A DNA stretch of 64,000 nucleotides. Source: a virus. Position 1 is the stretch's first letter, and each line of letters opens with the position of its first letter. Location of the stretch: the IMG/VR virus record IMGVR_UViG_3300008107_000019, positions 54,288-118,287 of that record; one strand, 5' to 3'. Shown here piece after piece: positions 46,901-56,318 of this stretch. A program made the translations under genes and the position numbers. The notes beneath the pieces were generated by a model. That model ran no database searches, was not told the origin of the DNA, and saw nothing but the letters and a program-made list of their open reading frames with translations.

Positions 46901-47014
46901 TCTGGAGCGTCATCTGGTCAAGCGCTTATATTTAATGGAACAAGCTTTAGTCCAGGATCTCCTGCTGCAGATACTAGAGATATAGAAGTAAAATTAGCAA
47001 TGAACGTAGATTAA
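43910..47014 (+). CDS. tail fibre protein with GNVTG repeats
   Basis: 1034 residues with AAGGATT before ATG. N-terminal PVPPNIEQGQIALDPVNGVV and SISTDDTVTIDADLTVSGDL are typical of phage fibre N-terminal regions. Residues ~200-265 are about fifteen four-residue repeats of the type GNVT/GNLT/GDVT, a trimeric beta-roll style shaft. Two further copies of DFLRYNGS-W-NDPVNL-TDTVGDYV flank later domains, showing internal duplication. Probably mediates host recognition. Confidence 0.82.
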   Translation: MSLPVPPNIEQGQIALDPVNGVVYYKDDNGNLVSTTWSWLRDDMSQISTDDTVTIDADLTVSGDLIIEGDTVSLNVASVLIEDNILVLNSNYTGAPILNAGIEVERGSENNVLIRWNEADNKWQFTNDGITYLDLNSIIENSVTLGLHTVGDYVKSLVAGTGVTISNNSGEGATPIISIGQDVSTGATPTFARVIAPLTGSVTGNVTGNVTGNVTGNLTGNVTGNLTGNVTGNVTGNVTGDLTGDVTGDVTGNLTGDVTGTVSDISNHQINDISDVNIVDPANGDFLRYNGSDWINDPVNLTTDTVGDYVAKLAAGTGISITNNSGEGATPTITFSGSIDNVSDIVITSAVNGQLLEFDGTNWVNAVRPSSEPIGHEDKTDSVISFNESTREFSISPVSTSYTVWCTGKRYVKTSTETIEIPDTSGLYYIYFNSSGSLAYKTTFFTWDQDTPTAYIYWNDVDNKAYFFADERHGVTLDWATHEYLHRTRGAAIANGFGANNYTLTGDGSLDADAKIDIANGTFFDEDLQVDIEHSASPTVDTWQQRLQSGAYIPVFYRLNNHWKKDTATQFPIKNGGTRAQYNLNTAGTWSATAIDNAKYGVMFLVATNNLNEPVLAIMGQQQYTDQGSAEASTWDELDLAGFPVVEFRPLYKIVFQTATAYANGPKTRFVNLLDLRQIIASGAGGSSTAVSDHGSLTGLLDDDHTQYLLADGTRTATSLTVSGSITTSSLILDGIEIDAATPSDTNVLKYDAGLNKYIPGVASTVAALDDLTDVVISSATPNQVLKYDGTNWVNAVSPSSVEGTTHFSTIGNGSDSTFTITHGLSTRDVVVSFTETTSPYASFSTLWEATTLNAITVYFEAPPSANSVRVSIYAAVSGVAITTDLDSLNDVSLSGLANGDFLRYNGSAWINDPVNLSTDTVGDYVQSLVAGTGVTITNNSGEATTPTIQIGQDVASSATPTFGALNVSGEISSPGITVTGTASISVLSVNSTQIDTSGASSGQALIFNGTSFSPGSPAADTRDIEVKLAMNVD
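44504..44696 (+). repeat. GNVTG-type 12-base repeat array
   Basis: About fifteen tandem 12-base units (GGNAAYSTNACT-type) inside the tail fibre gene. Such arrays change copy number by recombination, altering fibre length. Confidence 0.75.
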
Positions 47015-47056
47015 GTTTGAGGACTTAATCTTTAAAAGAAAGGAATGGTTGAGGCC

Positions 47057-47876
47057 ATGCCAAATTTTTATAACCTACTAAGAGCAAGAAAATTTAGTAC
47101 AGCCGCTGACACAGCAGTAGAGATAGCTCCTTCATCTAGCGCAACACCTAACTTTGTAATTGAGGCTGGACGGAAAATTAAAATGGAGTTCTGGTTCAGC
47201 TAATGCTGATACTAATTTATATAGATCAGCATCTAATGTTTTAAGAACAGATGATAGCTTTGATATAGCTTCTGGTCATACCTATAAGATAGATGGAGAC
47301 GATGTTTTGTCTGCAACTACCTTGGGAGATACTATTGTAAATTCATCTCTAACTTCTTTAGGGACATTAACTTCTTTAAATGCTGCTACACCTACGTTTA
47401 CTGGACCATTAACATCTTCTGGTCCTTCAACGTTTTCTTCTACGTTAACTGCAGCTACTCCTAATTTTACTGGTCCTGCTACTTTTACTGGTAGAACTGA
47501 CATATCAGAAATGAGAGAAACGATATACCCTTCTTCTGTTTCTGGTGGAGTTTTGACCTGTAACTACAATAATGGTTGTGTATTTTACCTCCCAAGCGGT
47601 GCTAGTAGTACATTCATAGTAGAAATTTCTAATGTTCCAACAGATAATAACTATGCCACTACAATTTCAATTATAGTTAATCAGGGATCACCAGCGGGCT
47701 ACCCGAGTCCAACTACATTAAACATTAACGGTTCCGCAGTATCAATTAAATGGGCAAACAGCACAGCTCCTACTTCTGGTAATACAAATAGAGTTGACAT
47801 ATGGAACTTCACTTTAATTAGATATAGTGATTCATGGACAGTTCTCGGAAGCGAGAGCAAGAATTACGGAGCGTAA
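47057..47876 (+). CDS. tail fibre-like protein, joined across a CGGA +1 recoding site
   Basis: From ATG 47057 (an upstream in-frame ATG is at 47045) frame 0 stops at 47201. Reading CGGA 47171-47174 as glycine joins FVIEAG to GKLKWSSGSANADTNLY, and the protein runs ~272 residues. LGDTIVNSSLTSLGTLTSLN and the TPTFTGP repeats are common in phage fibres and appendage tips. The C-terminal domain (VDIWNFTLIRYSDSWTVLGS) resembles fibre head domains. Probably assembles with the fibre at 43910. Confidence 0.78.
47171..47174 (+). other. CGGA recoding site 8 (tail fibre)
   Basis: Zero frame GGA CGG AAA; restored GGA (C)GGA AAA TTA, giving A-G-G-K-L-K-W. Zero-frame stop at 47201-47203. Confidence 0.85.
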
Positions 47877-47879
47877 GAC

Positions 47880-49023
47880 ATGCCTTTCATTGGCTCTGTA
47901 GGTGGATCTAGATCTGGTAGATTGTTTTCAATTGGAGCAAAACCTGGTATTCCACAGTCTGTATCGCTTGCCATAAATGGAGCTGGATCCATGGCTGTTA
48001 CTTATACTGCTCCAGCAAGTAATGGTCGGAGTACCAATTACTTCGTATGAATACTCAACTAACGGCGGATCCACTTGGACTACTGCTCCTTCTAACCCAT
48101 TTACAGTTAGTGGATATGGAAATAATGCAAATGTTTCTGTTTTAGTTAGGGCCAAAAATCCAATTGGAGCAGGTGATTCAACTTCTGGTTCTGGAGTTAC
48201 CGCAAATGTCCCTTCTGCGCCTTCGCTGTCAATGACAGATACTGGTACTACTGTTGATTGGTCTTGGACTGAACCATCTAATGGAGGATTGGCAATAACT
48301 AATTACGAATACTCTATATCAACAAATAATGGTACATATCCTGGGAATTCTAGCACTACGTCTCTTGGTTATCCTAGCTCTATTTCAAATACAAGAAACA
48401 CTAGTTATTATAAACTAAAAGTAAGAGCAGTTAATGCAGCAGGACCTGGACCATACTCGGAGTCTGCAAATTCAACAGCTTGGGCCTTGACTTCTGAAAC
48501 TAAAACTGTATCAGAAACTGGACAAAACGAAGCATGTACATCAACAGGATGCGGAACATGTGGATGTCAGGGCCGCGAAAGAAGTAAGACCAGATCTAAG
48601 AATCAAAGAAAAGATACATATACTAGAGCTGGAATAGATGATGTAGTAGACTGGTATGATACTTCTTCTTATCCAGAGTGGAGCACCATTTCGTTTGGCT
48701 CTTGCTATAATATTGGAAGCTGTAGCGAAACAACGTCAAATAACAACTATGAAGATTTACCAGAAGTTGACTGGGGCACAGCTATAAACACTGGCATGGT
48801 AGTATATGTAGGTTGGTATACTGGAGGTCCAGAAAATGAAGCATATAGGTACGCAAGTCCGGTATTTGGTTGGTATGTATCAGACTCAGCGGGCAACGCT
48901 ACTGTAACTTGTGCTGGTGGTAGTGGACTCTTGGTGTCAGATGGCATAAAGCACTGTAACATATGTGGAAACGATAAATATATCCCATATGGCGCAACAT
49001 GTAGTATATTTAGCTGCTGTTAA
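47880..49023 (+). CDS. fibronectin type III-containing virion protein, joined across a CGGA +1 recoding site
   Basis: 380 residues from ATG 47880. Frame 0 stops at 48048. Reading CGGA 48027-48030 as glycine restores APASNGGVPITSYEYSTNGG, the classic Fn3 strand-turn pattern. A second Fn3 copy downstream reads EPSNGGLAITNYEYS and shows that SNGG is exactly what belongs there. C-terminal part is Cys-rich (CTSTGCGTCGCQGRE, CNICGNDKY). Likely a fibre tip or adhesin binding host glycans. Confidence 0.88.
48027..48030 (+). other. CGGA recoding site 9 (Fn3 protein)
   Basis: Zero frame GGT CGG AGT; restored GGT (C)GGA GTA CCA ATT. The internal paralogous Fn3 repeat (SNGGLAIT) is an internal control for the glycine. 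Confidence 0.9.
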
Positions 49024-49054
49024 TATGGTATAATTATAAAAAAGGATTTAAAGT

Positions 49055-49279
49055 ATGACAAACCCAAATTTTGTATTTGTAATTGAAGGAGAAGTCGCAG
49101 GTAATTTTAAATTTCCTGTAATGGGGTTAGACGAAAATGGAATTCAACTCCCAATGCCTCCTGGTATGGAAGAGATGATTGCAATATTTAGAAGTCGTCC
49201 GATTATAATAGAAACAGTAGATGAAATTCCTAAAGGTTCTATGTGGGATGGAGAGAACTTTACCCCTCCTACAGAGTAA
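49055..49279 (+). CDS. hypothetical protein
   Basis: 74 residues with AAAGGATTTAAAGT before ATG. FVFVIEGEVAGNFKFPVMG at the N-terminus and VDEIPKGSMWDGENFTPP at the C-terminus resemble small accessory proteins following fibre genes. Function unknown. Confidence 0.55.
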   Translation: MTNPNFVFVIEGEVAGNFKFPVMGLDENGIQLPMPPGMEEMIAIFRSRPIIIETVDEIPKGSMWDGENFTPPTE

Positions 49280-49283
49280 TTTT

Positions 49284-49532
49284 ATGACTAATCCTTGGCA
49301 AGAATGGAAAAAGAAAAACGCAGAACGTCAAGCTTCTGGTGTTGTCCGTCCATGGGATGTGTTTAATCCAGACACAGAATACGCAGATAACCCAACCGCA
49401 TTAGATAGATGGAATATCTGCAAAGACTGTCCAGAATTAATGGCGACAACTGGCCAATGTAAAAAGTGTGGATGTTTTATGAAGCTAAAAGTAAAGCTTA
49501 AAGAAGCTACCTGTCCAATTAATAATTGGTAG
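49284..49532 (+). CDS. small Cys-motif protein (DUF6171-like)
   Basis: 82 residues from ATG 49284. CKDCPELMATTGQCKKCGCF followed by KLKVKLKEATCPINNW is a zinc-binding pattern found in a small phage/bacterial family. It is the last + strand gene before convergent - strand genes. Confidence 0.65.
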   Translation: MTNPWQEWKKKNAERQASGVVRPWDVFNPDTEYADNPTALDRWNICKDCPELMATTGQCKKCGCFMKLKVKLKEATCPINNW

Positions 49533-49907
49533 TTACTTCTTAATTAGATCGTTAGGTATAATCCAAAGCTTGCAAATAGCATTCGCTTCGATCTTACCTG
49601 CTACTATCTCGCAGCCCTGACCACCCATAAAAAAGACGCAGTTAGAACAAACTAATCCTTCTTTAATAAAAGGATTCTTTGCAGCTGGTGCATAGTGAGC
49701 ACCATTGCCTAGGGCTGTTTGATCAAACTTACCATGCATTTCTACACATGATTCGTATTGTTCATACATCATTTTTTGACGATCATTTAATTTTTCTTCA
49801 GGATCGTCTGGATCCTCTTCGTCTTCTGGTTCTTCTTCTGGCATTTCCTCTTCGGGCATTTCTTCATCATCTGGTGAAGAGTATTCTGATAACCAATAGT
49901 TAGGCAT
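49533..49907 (-). CDS. Cys-motif protein A with acidic linker
   Basis: 124 residues. A long Glu/Asp/Pro stretch follows the N-terminus; the C-terminal domain has CSNCVFFMGGQGCEIVAGKI and ending NAICKLWIIP. It matches the upstream neighbour's CGNCAFYEGNGVCKIAAGQV, so the pair arose by duplication. Related domains (CxNCxFY...C...AGxI...C) occur in phage head/tail proteins. Metal or Fe-S binding likely. Confidence 0.7.
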   Translation of the reverse strand: MPNYWLSEYSSPDDEEMPEEEMPEEEPEDEEDPDDPEEKLNDRQKMMYEQYESCVEMHGKFDQTALGNGAHYAPAAKNPFIKEGLVCSNCVFFMGGQGCEIVAGKIEANAICKLWIIPNDLIKK

Positions 49908-50224
49908 TATTTTCTGTATCCTTTAACTACTCCGTCTGGAATGGCAGCTAAGCGACAATATCCATTGTCTTCTACTTGTCCAGCTGCAATCTTACAGACA
50001 CCATTACCTTCATAAAAGGCACAGTTACCGCACTTAACTCCAATTGTTAAATTATCATTTTCTGTGCCGGGAACATAACCAACCCATATGCCATTGCTGT
50101 CACCGTTAGATAGTTTTCCGTATTTAGCTACGATACCTAACATGGCATTAACATATTCTTGTTCTGCTGGAGGAAGCTTTCCTTCCATTTCTTCTAACAG
50201 TTCTGCTAACCAATAGTCTTTCAT
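49907..50224 (-). CDS. Cys-motif protein B
   Basis: 105 residues, paralogous to the downstream gene (same four-cysteine pattern with AGQVEDNGYCRLAAIP). N-terminal helix LAELLEEMEGKLPPAEQEYV. Overlaps a 27-residue gene upstream and the partner downstream, so all are cotranslated. Confidence 0.7.
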   Translation of the reverse strand: MKDYWLAELLEEMEGKLPPAEQEYVNAMLGIVAKYGKLSNGDSNGIWVGYVPGTENDNLTIGVKCGNCAFYEGNGVCKIAAGQVEDNGYCRLAAIPDGVVKGYRK

Positions 50225-50304
50225 CTTTTACCCCTAAAAGTTCCTTGCATATAACCAATGCCATAGGCTGCAACACAGCATACATATAATAAAATAAAAC
50301 TCAT
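50221..50304 (-). CDS. 27-residue membrane peptide
   Basis: ATG 50304 overlaps the stop of the upstream gene, and TGA at 50221 overlaps the next ATG. Translation MSFILLYVCCVAAYGIGYMQ then GTFRGKR gives one membrane helix and a basic tail. Double ATGA-type coupling argues that it is translated. Confidence 0.5.
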   Translation of the reverse strand: MSFILLYVCCVAAYGIGYMQGTFRGKR

Positions 50305-50519
50305 GTAGCCTCTACTTTTTCTGGTTTTGGAATACAGCCTCTACTGCAATATGAGACACCTTCGTGTTCATATATTATACCTTTTATTAAGTTTCTTTTA
50401 CAAATAGGGCAGCTAAATCCCTCTGTCATCAAACCCATATAATATACAGCTTTTCCTGGTAGTGTAACTACTTCTTTTTTATTAGTTGAATTAACTTTTG
50501 CAGGCTTTTTGCCAGCCAT
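50301..50519 (-). CDS. small zinc-finger protein
   Basis: 72 residues from ATG 50519 with GGAGGT upstream. CPICKRN and CSRGC form one zinc site; the N-terminus is basic (MAGKKPAKVNSTNKKEVV). First gene of a four-gene - strand unit. Confidence 0.6.
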   Translation of the reverse strand: MAGKKPAKVNSTNKKEVVTLPGKAVYYMGLMTEGFSCPICKRNLIKGIIYEHEGVSYCSRGCIPKPEKVEAT

Positions 50520-50539
50520 CACATACCTCCAAACATTGG

Positions 50540-50547
50540 TTACTATA
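50540..50547 (+). promoter_or_regulatory. TTACTATA promoter-like element
   Basis: TTACTATA 18 bases before ATG 50566, at the divergent point with the - strand zinc-finger gene. Confidence 0.5.
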
Positions 50548-50565
50548 GGTAAATAGTAATGCAAG

Positions 50566-52131
50566 ATGGAGTTTTTTATGGCTTGGATGAATTTTGATGA
50601 TTTTTTAAATCAAAATCCACAATTAAAAGTTACAGGAACAGAGGGTCCAGCTGCTCCATTGTCTTTAACAAATGATAAACCAGCTATAAAAAGAAAAGGT
50701 AATGTTAAAATACCTAAAGCCGGCCCCAATAACCCACCAGGTAAAAAAACAAACACCAAAGCTAGAAGGCAAAGTAGAGTTTTAAATTCACTATCTCAAC
50801 TTGGAGAAGGTGGTCCTAAAAATGCTGAGCCATTTGAGCCCGTAACAACTCAAATGGTACAAAGAGACACAAGACTTCATCTTACAAGAAATCTTTCAGA
50901 CAGACTAGATGAGGCAAATGCTGCTGGTGATCGTTCTGAGCAGAACAGACTCAGGCGTTTGATGCGCAATTTAGAAGAGTTAAAAAAGGCAAAAAGAAGG
51001 CCGTTTAATTCTCCTGGTGTACTAGATGATCTTCAGAATAAAATTGCAAGAGATAGAGCAGCTGATCCGCAAAGAGCTTTAGCTAGAAGCTTAATAGAAG
51101 ATACATTAGATCTTGAGGTCAATATGTATGACCCAAGAGCTGCTAGATGGTCAGCTTTCTTGGCTGATGAAAATACAGCGGAAAGATTAGATATAGGCTC
51201 CTCGGTAAAATTAAGAGATGTAAAAACAAATCCTAAAAAATTCCGTCCAGCCAATAAATCTCAAAGAGCAGAAGCTAAAAAAATTGCTAGGGCAAAGCAT
51301 AAAGAATATTTAAGAACAAATCTAAAAGAGCATGAGAAACTCTTTATGAGAGGACTTGCAGATGACATTGGAACTGGTATGGGCGTTCCGTTTTATGCAA
51401 AATCTGGTGGAAGAAAAATACCCATGCTTCAAGGCATGGAAGATACTGGATTGCCCGCAGGAAGTAATCAAAGGGCTTCGGCTGTCAAGCAAGCTATAGC
51501 AAACTTAGAAGTAGATTCTTTAGGAATAGCTAGTTCACCAGACGCTTTAACTAAAGTAAGCGTTGCTGAGGGTAGAAGTAATTTACTAGGAAGAATTAAT
51601 GTAAATCTACCATATGACGCTATGCCTTCAAGCCCAACTGGTAATTGGTCAGTCCAAAAAAACTACAAAGAAAGAATGTTAGCTTATCAAGAAGAAGCAA
51701 AAATATTAAAAGAACAAAGAAAGATAAAAAGTAGACAAGTTAGTCAAATGTATGAGGATGAAAGATTCTTTAAAATGTCACATCAAGCTCTTGATCCATT
51801 TGTATCTAACGACACTAGATTTGTAAACATTGGAAGAGGATTGCCTCCAATGCTTCAGGGTATGGATTATTCAGATTCAATGTATCAGCCAGTGGCCAGA
51901 AAAATTCAAACTCAACCAAATAATTATACCCCTTCTTTCGTAAGAAGGTTAGAGCAGATGAATCAAGCATCTGCTAGTATTTCCTCTAGCCCAATGCCAG
52001 GTTCTAGTGCGGTAGCTGGCGCAACAGACAGTACTACAAGAGCTGGATCACGAGTAGCTGAGATGCTAGGAGAAGATACTGTGAGAGCAGCAAGTGTTAA
52101 TTTCGAACAAGAAGTTCAAAATAGGTTTTAA
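50566..52131 (+). CDS. large hypothetical, probably virion-associated protein
   Basis: 521 residues; an alternative ATG is at 50578. Very basic and Arg/Lys/Asn-rich with helical segments. It contains a duplicated motif, KIPMLQGMEDTGLPAGS and LPPMLQGMDYSDSMYQP, about 140 residues apart, probably a binding motif. No catalytic pattern. It is flanked by virion-type and - strand genes and has a TTACTATA element, so late expression is likely. Confidence 0.6.
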   Translation: MEFFMAWMNFDDFLNQNPQLKVTGTEGPAAPLSLTNDKPAIKRKGNVKIPKAGPNNPPGKKTNTKARRQSRVLNSLSQLGEGGPKNAEPFEPVTTQMVQRDTRLHLTRNLSDRLDEANAAGDRSEQNRLRRLMRNLEELKKAKRRPFNSPGVLDDLQNKIARDRAADPQRALARSLIEDTLDLEVNMYDPRAARWSAFLADENTAERLDIGSSVKLRDVKTNPKKFRPANKSQRAEAKKIARAKHKEYLRTNLKEHEKLFMRGLADDIGTGMGVPFYAKSGGRKIPMLQGMEDTGLPAGSNQRASAVKQAIANLEVDSLGIASSPDALTKVSVAEGRSNLLGRINVNLPYDAMPSSPTGNWSVQKNYKERMLAYQEEAKILKEQRKIKSRQVSQMYEDERFFKMSHQALDPFVSNDTRFVNIGRGLPPMLQGMDYSDSMYQPVARKIQTQPNNYTPSFVRRLEQMNQASASISSSPMPGSSAVAGATDSTTRAGSRVAEMLGEDTVRAASVNFEQEVQNRF

Positions 52132-53142
52132 TTAATCTCTCCAGAGCCATTCGGGATGCTTCTTGGTCCACTCTACAGTGGTCTGTAATGATTGTTCTAG
52201 TGGCATAGGAGCCTTCCAACCAGCTTCAGCTAGTTTACTTCCATCAAGCGCATAGCGCAGGTCGTGTCCAGGTCTAGTAGTGTGGAAGTCTTCAAATTTA
52301 AACTTTAATTCTTTGCCCCAAAACTCGGCAACTAGTTCAGCCATTTCAAGGTTGTCCACTTCTCTTTCACCAACAATATGATACTTGTCTGGTCTATCAG
52401 AGTTTGGATAGGCGACTGGTGGAAGATTCTTGAGAATAAACAAAAGCGCATCAGCTTGATTTCTTGCGTGAAGATAGTATCTTGATCCGACTTTGTCTAC
52501 TGTTCCATGAATTGTCATGGGGATATTCTTTTCCAAGCAATACATGATCTTTGGAACAAACTTTTCAGGATCCTGACGTTCACCAATAATATTCATCGTG
52601 TTTGTAATAACAACTGGAACACCAAAAGTTCTCCAATAAGAAATACATGCTGCTTCTTGTGCCGCCTTTGAAGCCGAGTAGGGATTAGAAGGCAAGATTG
52701 TATCCCACTCTTTGTGAGCATAGCCGTCTGGTGCTGGACCATAAACTTCGTCTGTAGACACATGCAAGAAAATTTCTGGTTGAATTTTACGTGCAAGCTC
52801 CAGCATATTAACGACAAGCGCTACGTTATTTAATATAAATGGCGCAGGATCAGTAATAGATCTATCGACATGTGAATCAGAAGCCATTGAAATAATATAA
52901 TCAACATGACCAATTTCTTTAATCATTACGTCAGAAAAAGGAACAGTAAGATCATGAGTAATAAGCTGAACACGGTGACGCTCTGCTTCCCAACATCCGA
53001 TTGAAGTTATTCTGTCAGTAACTCCACGATGACGGAATGAGTCACTGATAATGACATCCCAATCTGTGGTCTTTAGAATGTGCTCTAGCGTGTGGTGTCC
53101 AACGAATCCGCCAGCACCTGTTAATAATACTTTCTTACTCAT
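52132..53142 (-). CDS. NAD-dependent sugar epimerase/dehydratase (RmlB-like)
   Basis: 336 residues. LLTGAGGFVGHHTLEH is the NAD-binding GxxGxxG; DYIISMASDSHVDRS and STDEVYG plus YSASKAAQE give the catalytic YxxxK of the SDR family in the dTDP-glucose 4,6-dehydratase pattern. It would make an activated sugar for the glycosyltransferases at 36139-37727. ATGA-type junction with the upstream HNH gene. Confidence 0.85.
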   Translation of the reverse strand: MSKKVLLTGAGGFVGHHTLEHILKTTDWDVIISDSFRHRGVTDRITSIGCWEAERHRVQLITHDLTVPFSDVMIKEIGHVDYIISMASDSHVDRSITDPAPFILNNVALVVNMLELARKIQPEIFLHVSTDEVYGPAPDGYAHKEWDTILPSNPYSASKAAQEAACISYWRTFGVPVVITNTMNIIGERQDPEKFVPKIMYCLEKNIPMTIHGTVDKVGSRYYLHARNQADALLFILKNLPPVAYPNSDRPDKYHIVGEREVDNLEMAELVAEFWGKELKFKFEDFHTTRPGHDLRYALDGSKLAEAGWKAPMPLEQSLQTTVEWTKKHPEWLWRD

Positions 53143-53536
53143 TTTCGTATAATTCCTTGTATTTCTTTGGGTTTCTTTTTTTCATTTGTAGTTTTCTTTT
53201 TGCTTCCTTGCAAAGCTCACAACGACATCTATGTTCATTATACATGTTAACAGTACCGTGCTGTGGCTTTGGTCTTTCAGCAATTGTTTTTTTTAAATGA
53301 CACGACTTACAAAGAACCTGACAGTTTGATAATTCTTTCTGTCTAGCTTCTGCTGTTCTACTCCATATAGAACCAGTGTGCATAGTCTTTAGTGCTGGGT
53401 TTATATGATCTACTTCTAGTTGTTCCCAAGAACCACAGTGTTTACATGGACCATTTTCCGACACCCATTCTTGGCGTCGACTTCTCATCCATTCTCTTTG
53501 GTACTTTTGTTTTTTTTCTAGTTTAGTTGATTCCAT
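53135..53536 (-). CDS. HNH-type endonuclease
   Basis: 133 residues. CKHCGSWEQLEVDHINPALK gives the CxxC plus DH of HNH, and LSNCQVLCKSCHLKK the second metal pair; the N-terminus is basic. Such free-standing HNH proteins are often homing endonucleases. It begins 16 bases after the 3' end of the unusual tRNA-Gly, on the same transcript, and no ribosome-binding site is obvious. The proximity suggests tRNA and HNH could move together. Confidence 0.75.
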   Translation of the reverse strand: MESTKLEKKQKYQREWMRSRRQEWVSENGPCKHCGSWEQLEVDHINPALKTMHTGSIWSRTAEARQKELSNCQVLCKSCHLKKTIAERPKPQHGTVNMYNEHRCRCELCKEAKRKLQMKKRNPKKYKELYENE

Positions 53537-53551
53537 AATTTTATATTTAGA

Positions 53552-53628
<77 letters not shown>

Positions 53629-53634
53629 AAAACT

Positions 53635-53874
53635 TTATTTGAGTGGCTGACCTTTGTCATCTAAGTCGTATCCGCCAAATTTAATTTCAGAACATGTTTG
53701 CTCTAGTATACCAGCAATATCCTTAGTTAGATCAGGAAAGTTTTCTTTTGAAAAAACATAGATATCATTCAGTGCATCTGTAATTCTTAGTGACGCACTG
53801 TGTATTTTTTCATGTGGAAGATTGGTCTGATTTAACTTTTCGTAAATTTTTTTATATGTTCTTGTATAGTTCAT
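53635..53874 (-). CDS. hypothetical helical protein
   Basis: 79 residues, overlapping the upstream gene by 23 bases and ending 6 bases before the tRNA. Sequence RTYKKIYEKLNQTNLPHEKI is helical; no motif is recognised. Part of the leaderless-promoter operon that contains the tRNA. Confidence 0.55.
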   Translation of the reverse strand: MNYTRTYKKIYEKLNQTNLPHEKIHSASLRITDALNDIYVFSKENFPDLTKDIAGILEQTCSEIKFGGYDLDDKGQPLK

Positions 53875-54241
53875 TTATTTTTTCCTCTTTTGGATGAACC
53901 ATTTTAGCTGATACCAAAAGACTATCAGTAAACTTTAGGTCATACTCCAACCAGAAGTTGGTTCCATTGTCATCTAAGTATACCACCGTGCTAATAAGTA
54001 TATGTCCGTGTTGGTATATTTTATTATACACCGGCTCTTCATCTGATTCAAAGTCAGGAAAATCGGCACAAAAAATTCTGCCAATATTGTCTACATGATA
54101 TCTATACATCAGACACTCTAGGTCTTTTGTCTGAAATCCATCCTCATTTATGGCACTATAAATAAAGCTTTTATACTCTTCTGGAACATAAGATTCTATA
54201 GGCAGAGGGTAATCAATTGTAAAATAATCAAACATTCCCAT
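53852..54241 (-). CDS. hypothetical phage protein (MFDYFTIDYPLP-type)
   Basis: 129 residues. The start MFDYFTIDYPLPIES and FQTKDLECLMYRYHV resemble a widespread phage protein of unknown function. It is the first gene of the operon holding the tRNA-Gly. The -10 TATAAT lies so close to its ATG that the mRNA would be leaderless. Confidence 0.65.
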   Translation of the reverse strand: MGMFDYFTIDYPLPIESYVPEEYKSFIYSAINEDGFQTKDLECLMYRYHVDNIGRIFCADFPDFESDEEPVYNKIYQHGHILISTVVYLDDNGTNFWLEYDLKFTDSLLVSAKMVHPKEEKINELYKNI

Positions 54242-54247
54242 GCGTAT

Positions 54248-54253
54248 ATTATA
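54248..54253 (-). promoter_or_regulatory. extended -10 promoter of the tRNA-Gly operon
   Basis: On the - strand TGCTATAAT (extended -10) ends six bases before the ATG at 54241, so transcription would begin at or next to the ATG. No -35 match. It would drive the two small genes, the tRNA-Gly, HNH and RmlB-like gene. Confidence 0.55.
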
Positions 54254-54293
54254 GCAGTTTTTCGGTGGTCTGAGGTCCTAGTGAATAAAACAG

Positions 54294-54301
54294 TTACTAT
54301 A
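54294..54301 (+). promoter_or_regulatory. TTACTATA promoter-like element
   Basis: TTACTATA 26 bases before ATG 54328, divergent from the tRNA operon promoter. Confidence 0.5.
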
Positions 54302-54318
54302 TATATAAATTAAGTTAA

Positions 54319-55633
<1,315 letters not shown>

Positions 55634-55737
55634 GGTCCTACTGTTAAACTTTTCTTTGTATGAAATTTTTTAATTCCATAAAATTAAGAAATGTGTAAAA
55701 GTGGATTTGGCCTCGAAAATTTTTTTTACTTTTTACC

Positions 55738-55935
55738 CTATATAGGTTTTTTAAATTTAAGTTCTTTCAAAATAGATTCAAGAGCATCTTCTAAAAGTTG
55801 TTTTTCGCTAAGACCAATAGTTTGAGCTATTGTGCGTAGCTCAGATGATTCTTGTTTTGAGAACTTTATTTTCTCAATCTTTTTTCCGGTCTCTTTGGAC
55901 CTAAGAATAAGGGTAATTCTTTTACTACGAAACAT
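55738..55935 (-). CDS. small helical regulator-like protein
   Basis: 65 residues, basic N-terminus (MFRSKRITLILRSKETGKKI) then helical SEKQLLEDALESILKELK. The strand-helix-helix order resembles a ribbon-helix-helix DNA-binding protein, but this is tentative. Overlaps the upstream gene. Confidence 0.5.
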   Translation of the reverse strand: MFRSKRITLILRSKETGKKIEKIKFSKQESSELRTIAQTIGLSEKQLLEDALESILKELKFKKPI

Positions 55936-56170
55936 CTGCAGTAAATAAGAATCCAGGACCGTTTCCCTCTGGATCCTGTGATGGAATCAATGCTTGACCA
56001 TCGTGAAAGATAATAACCATAGGAATATCATTAAAGCCTACTAAGCCATTCCAGCCTAGTTCTTCAATTTCAGAATCTTTAAGTGGGCGAATAGTATGAA
56101 CCATTTTTCCAATAAAAGATCCGTATTCTTTGGTAAGAATCTTTTGCATGTTTGCTTCTGTTTCAAGCAT
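55925..56170 (-). CDS. conserved small phage protein (SQDPEGN motif)
   Basis: 81 residues from ATG 56170. IGKMVHTIRPLKDSEIEELG and FHDGQALIPSQDPEGNGPGF are the blocks of a small conserved family of unknown function common in large phages. Gives no catalytic clue. Confidence 0.65.
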   Translation of the reverse strand: MLETEANMQKILTKEYGSFIGKMVHTIRPLKDSEIEELGWNGLVGFNDIPMVIIFHDGQALIPSQDPEGNGPGFLFTADVS

Positions 56171-56171
56171 T

Positions 56172-56318
56172 TTAATCCCATTCTTTTTTGTCAGGTGGTA
56201 GTTTCTTTTTAGATGGTATTGTTTTAGATTTAAGAAAATTTCTGTCTGCAAAGTTTTGTCTATCTTCTGTAGACCAAGCAGAAATAATTTTTCTAATCTT
56301 CTTGCGGGAAATTTTCAT
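56172..56318 (-). CDS. 48-residue basic protein
   Basis: From ATG 56318, MKISRKKIRKIISAWSTEDR, then a Lys-rich end with KKKLPPDKKEWD. Overlaps the upstream gene by 26 bases. Unknown; possibly DNA binding. Confidence 0.45.
   Translation of the reverse strand: MKISRKKIRKIISAWSTEDRQNFADRNFLKSKTIPSKKKLPPDKKEWD

Noticed and set aside
47160-47876. Tail fibre gene starting near 47160
   Set aside because: No start codon with a ribosome-binding site lies there. The sequence continues upstream through the CGGA site to ATG 47057.
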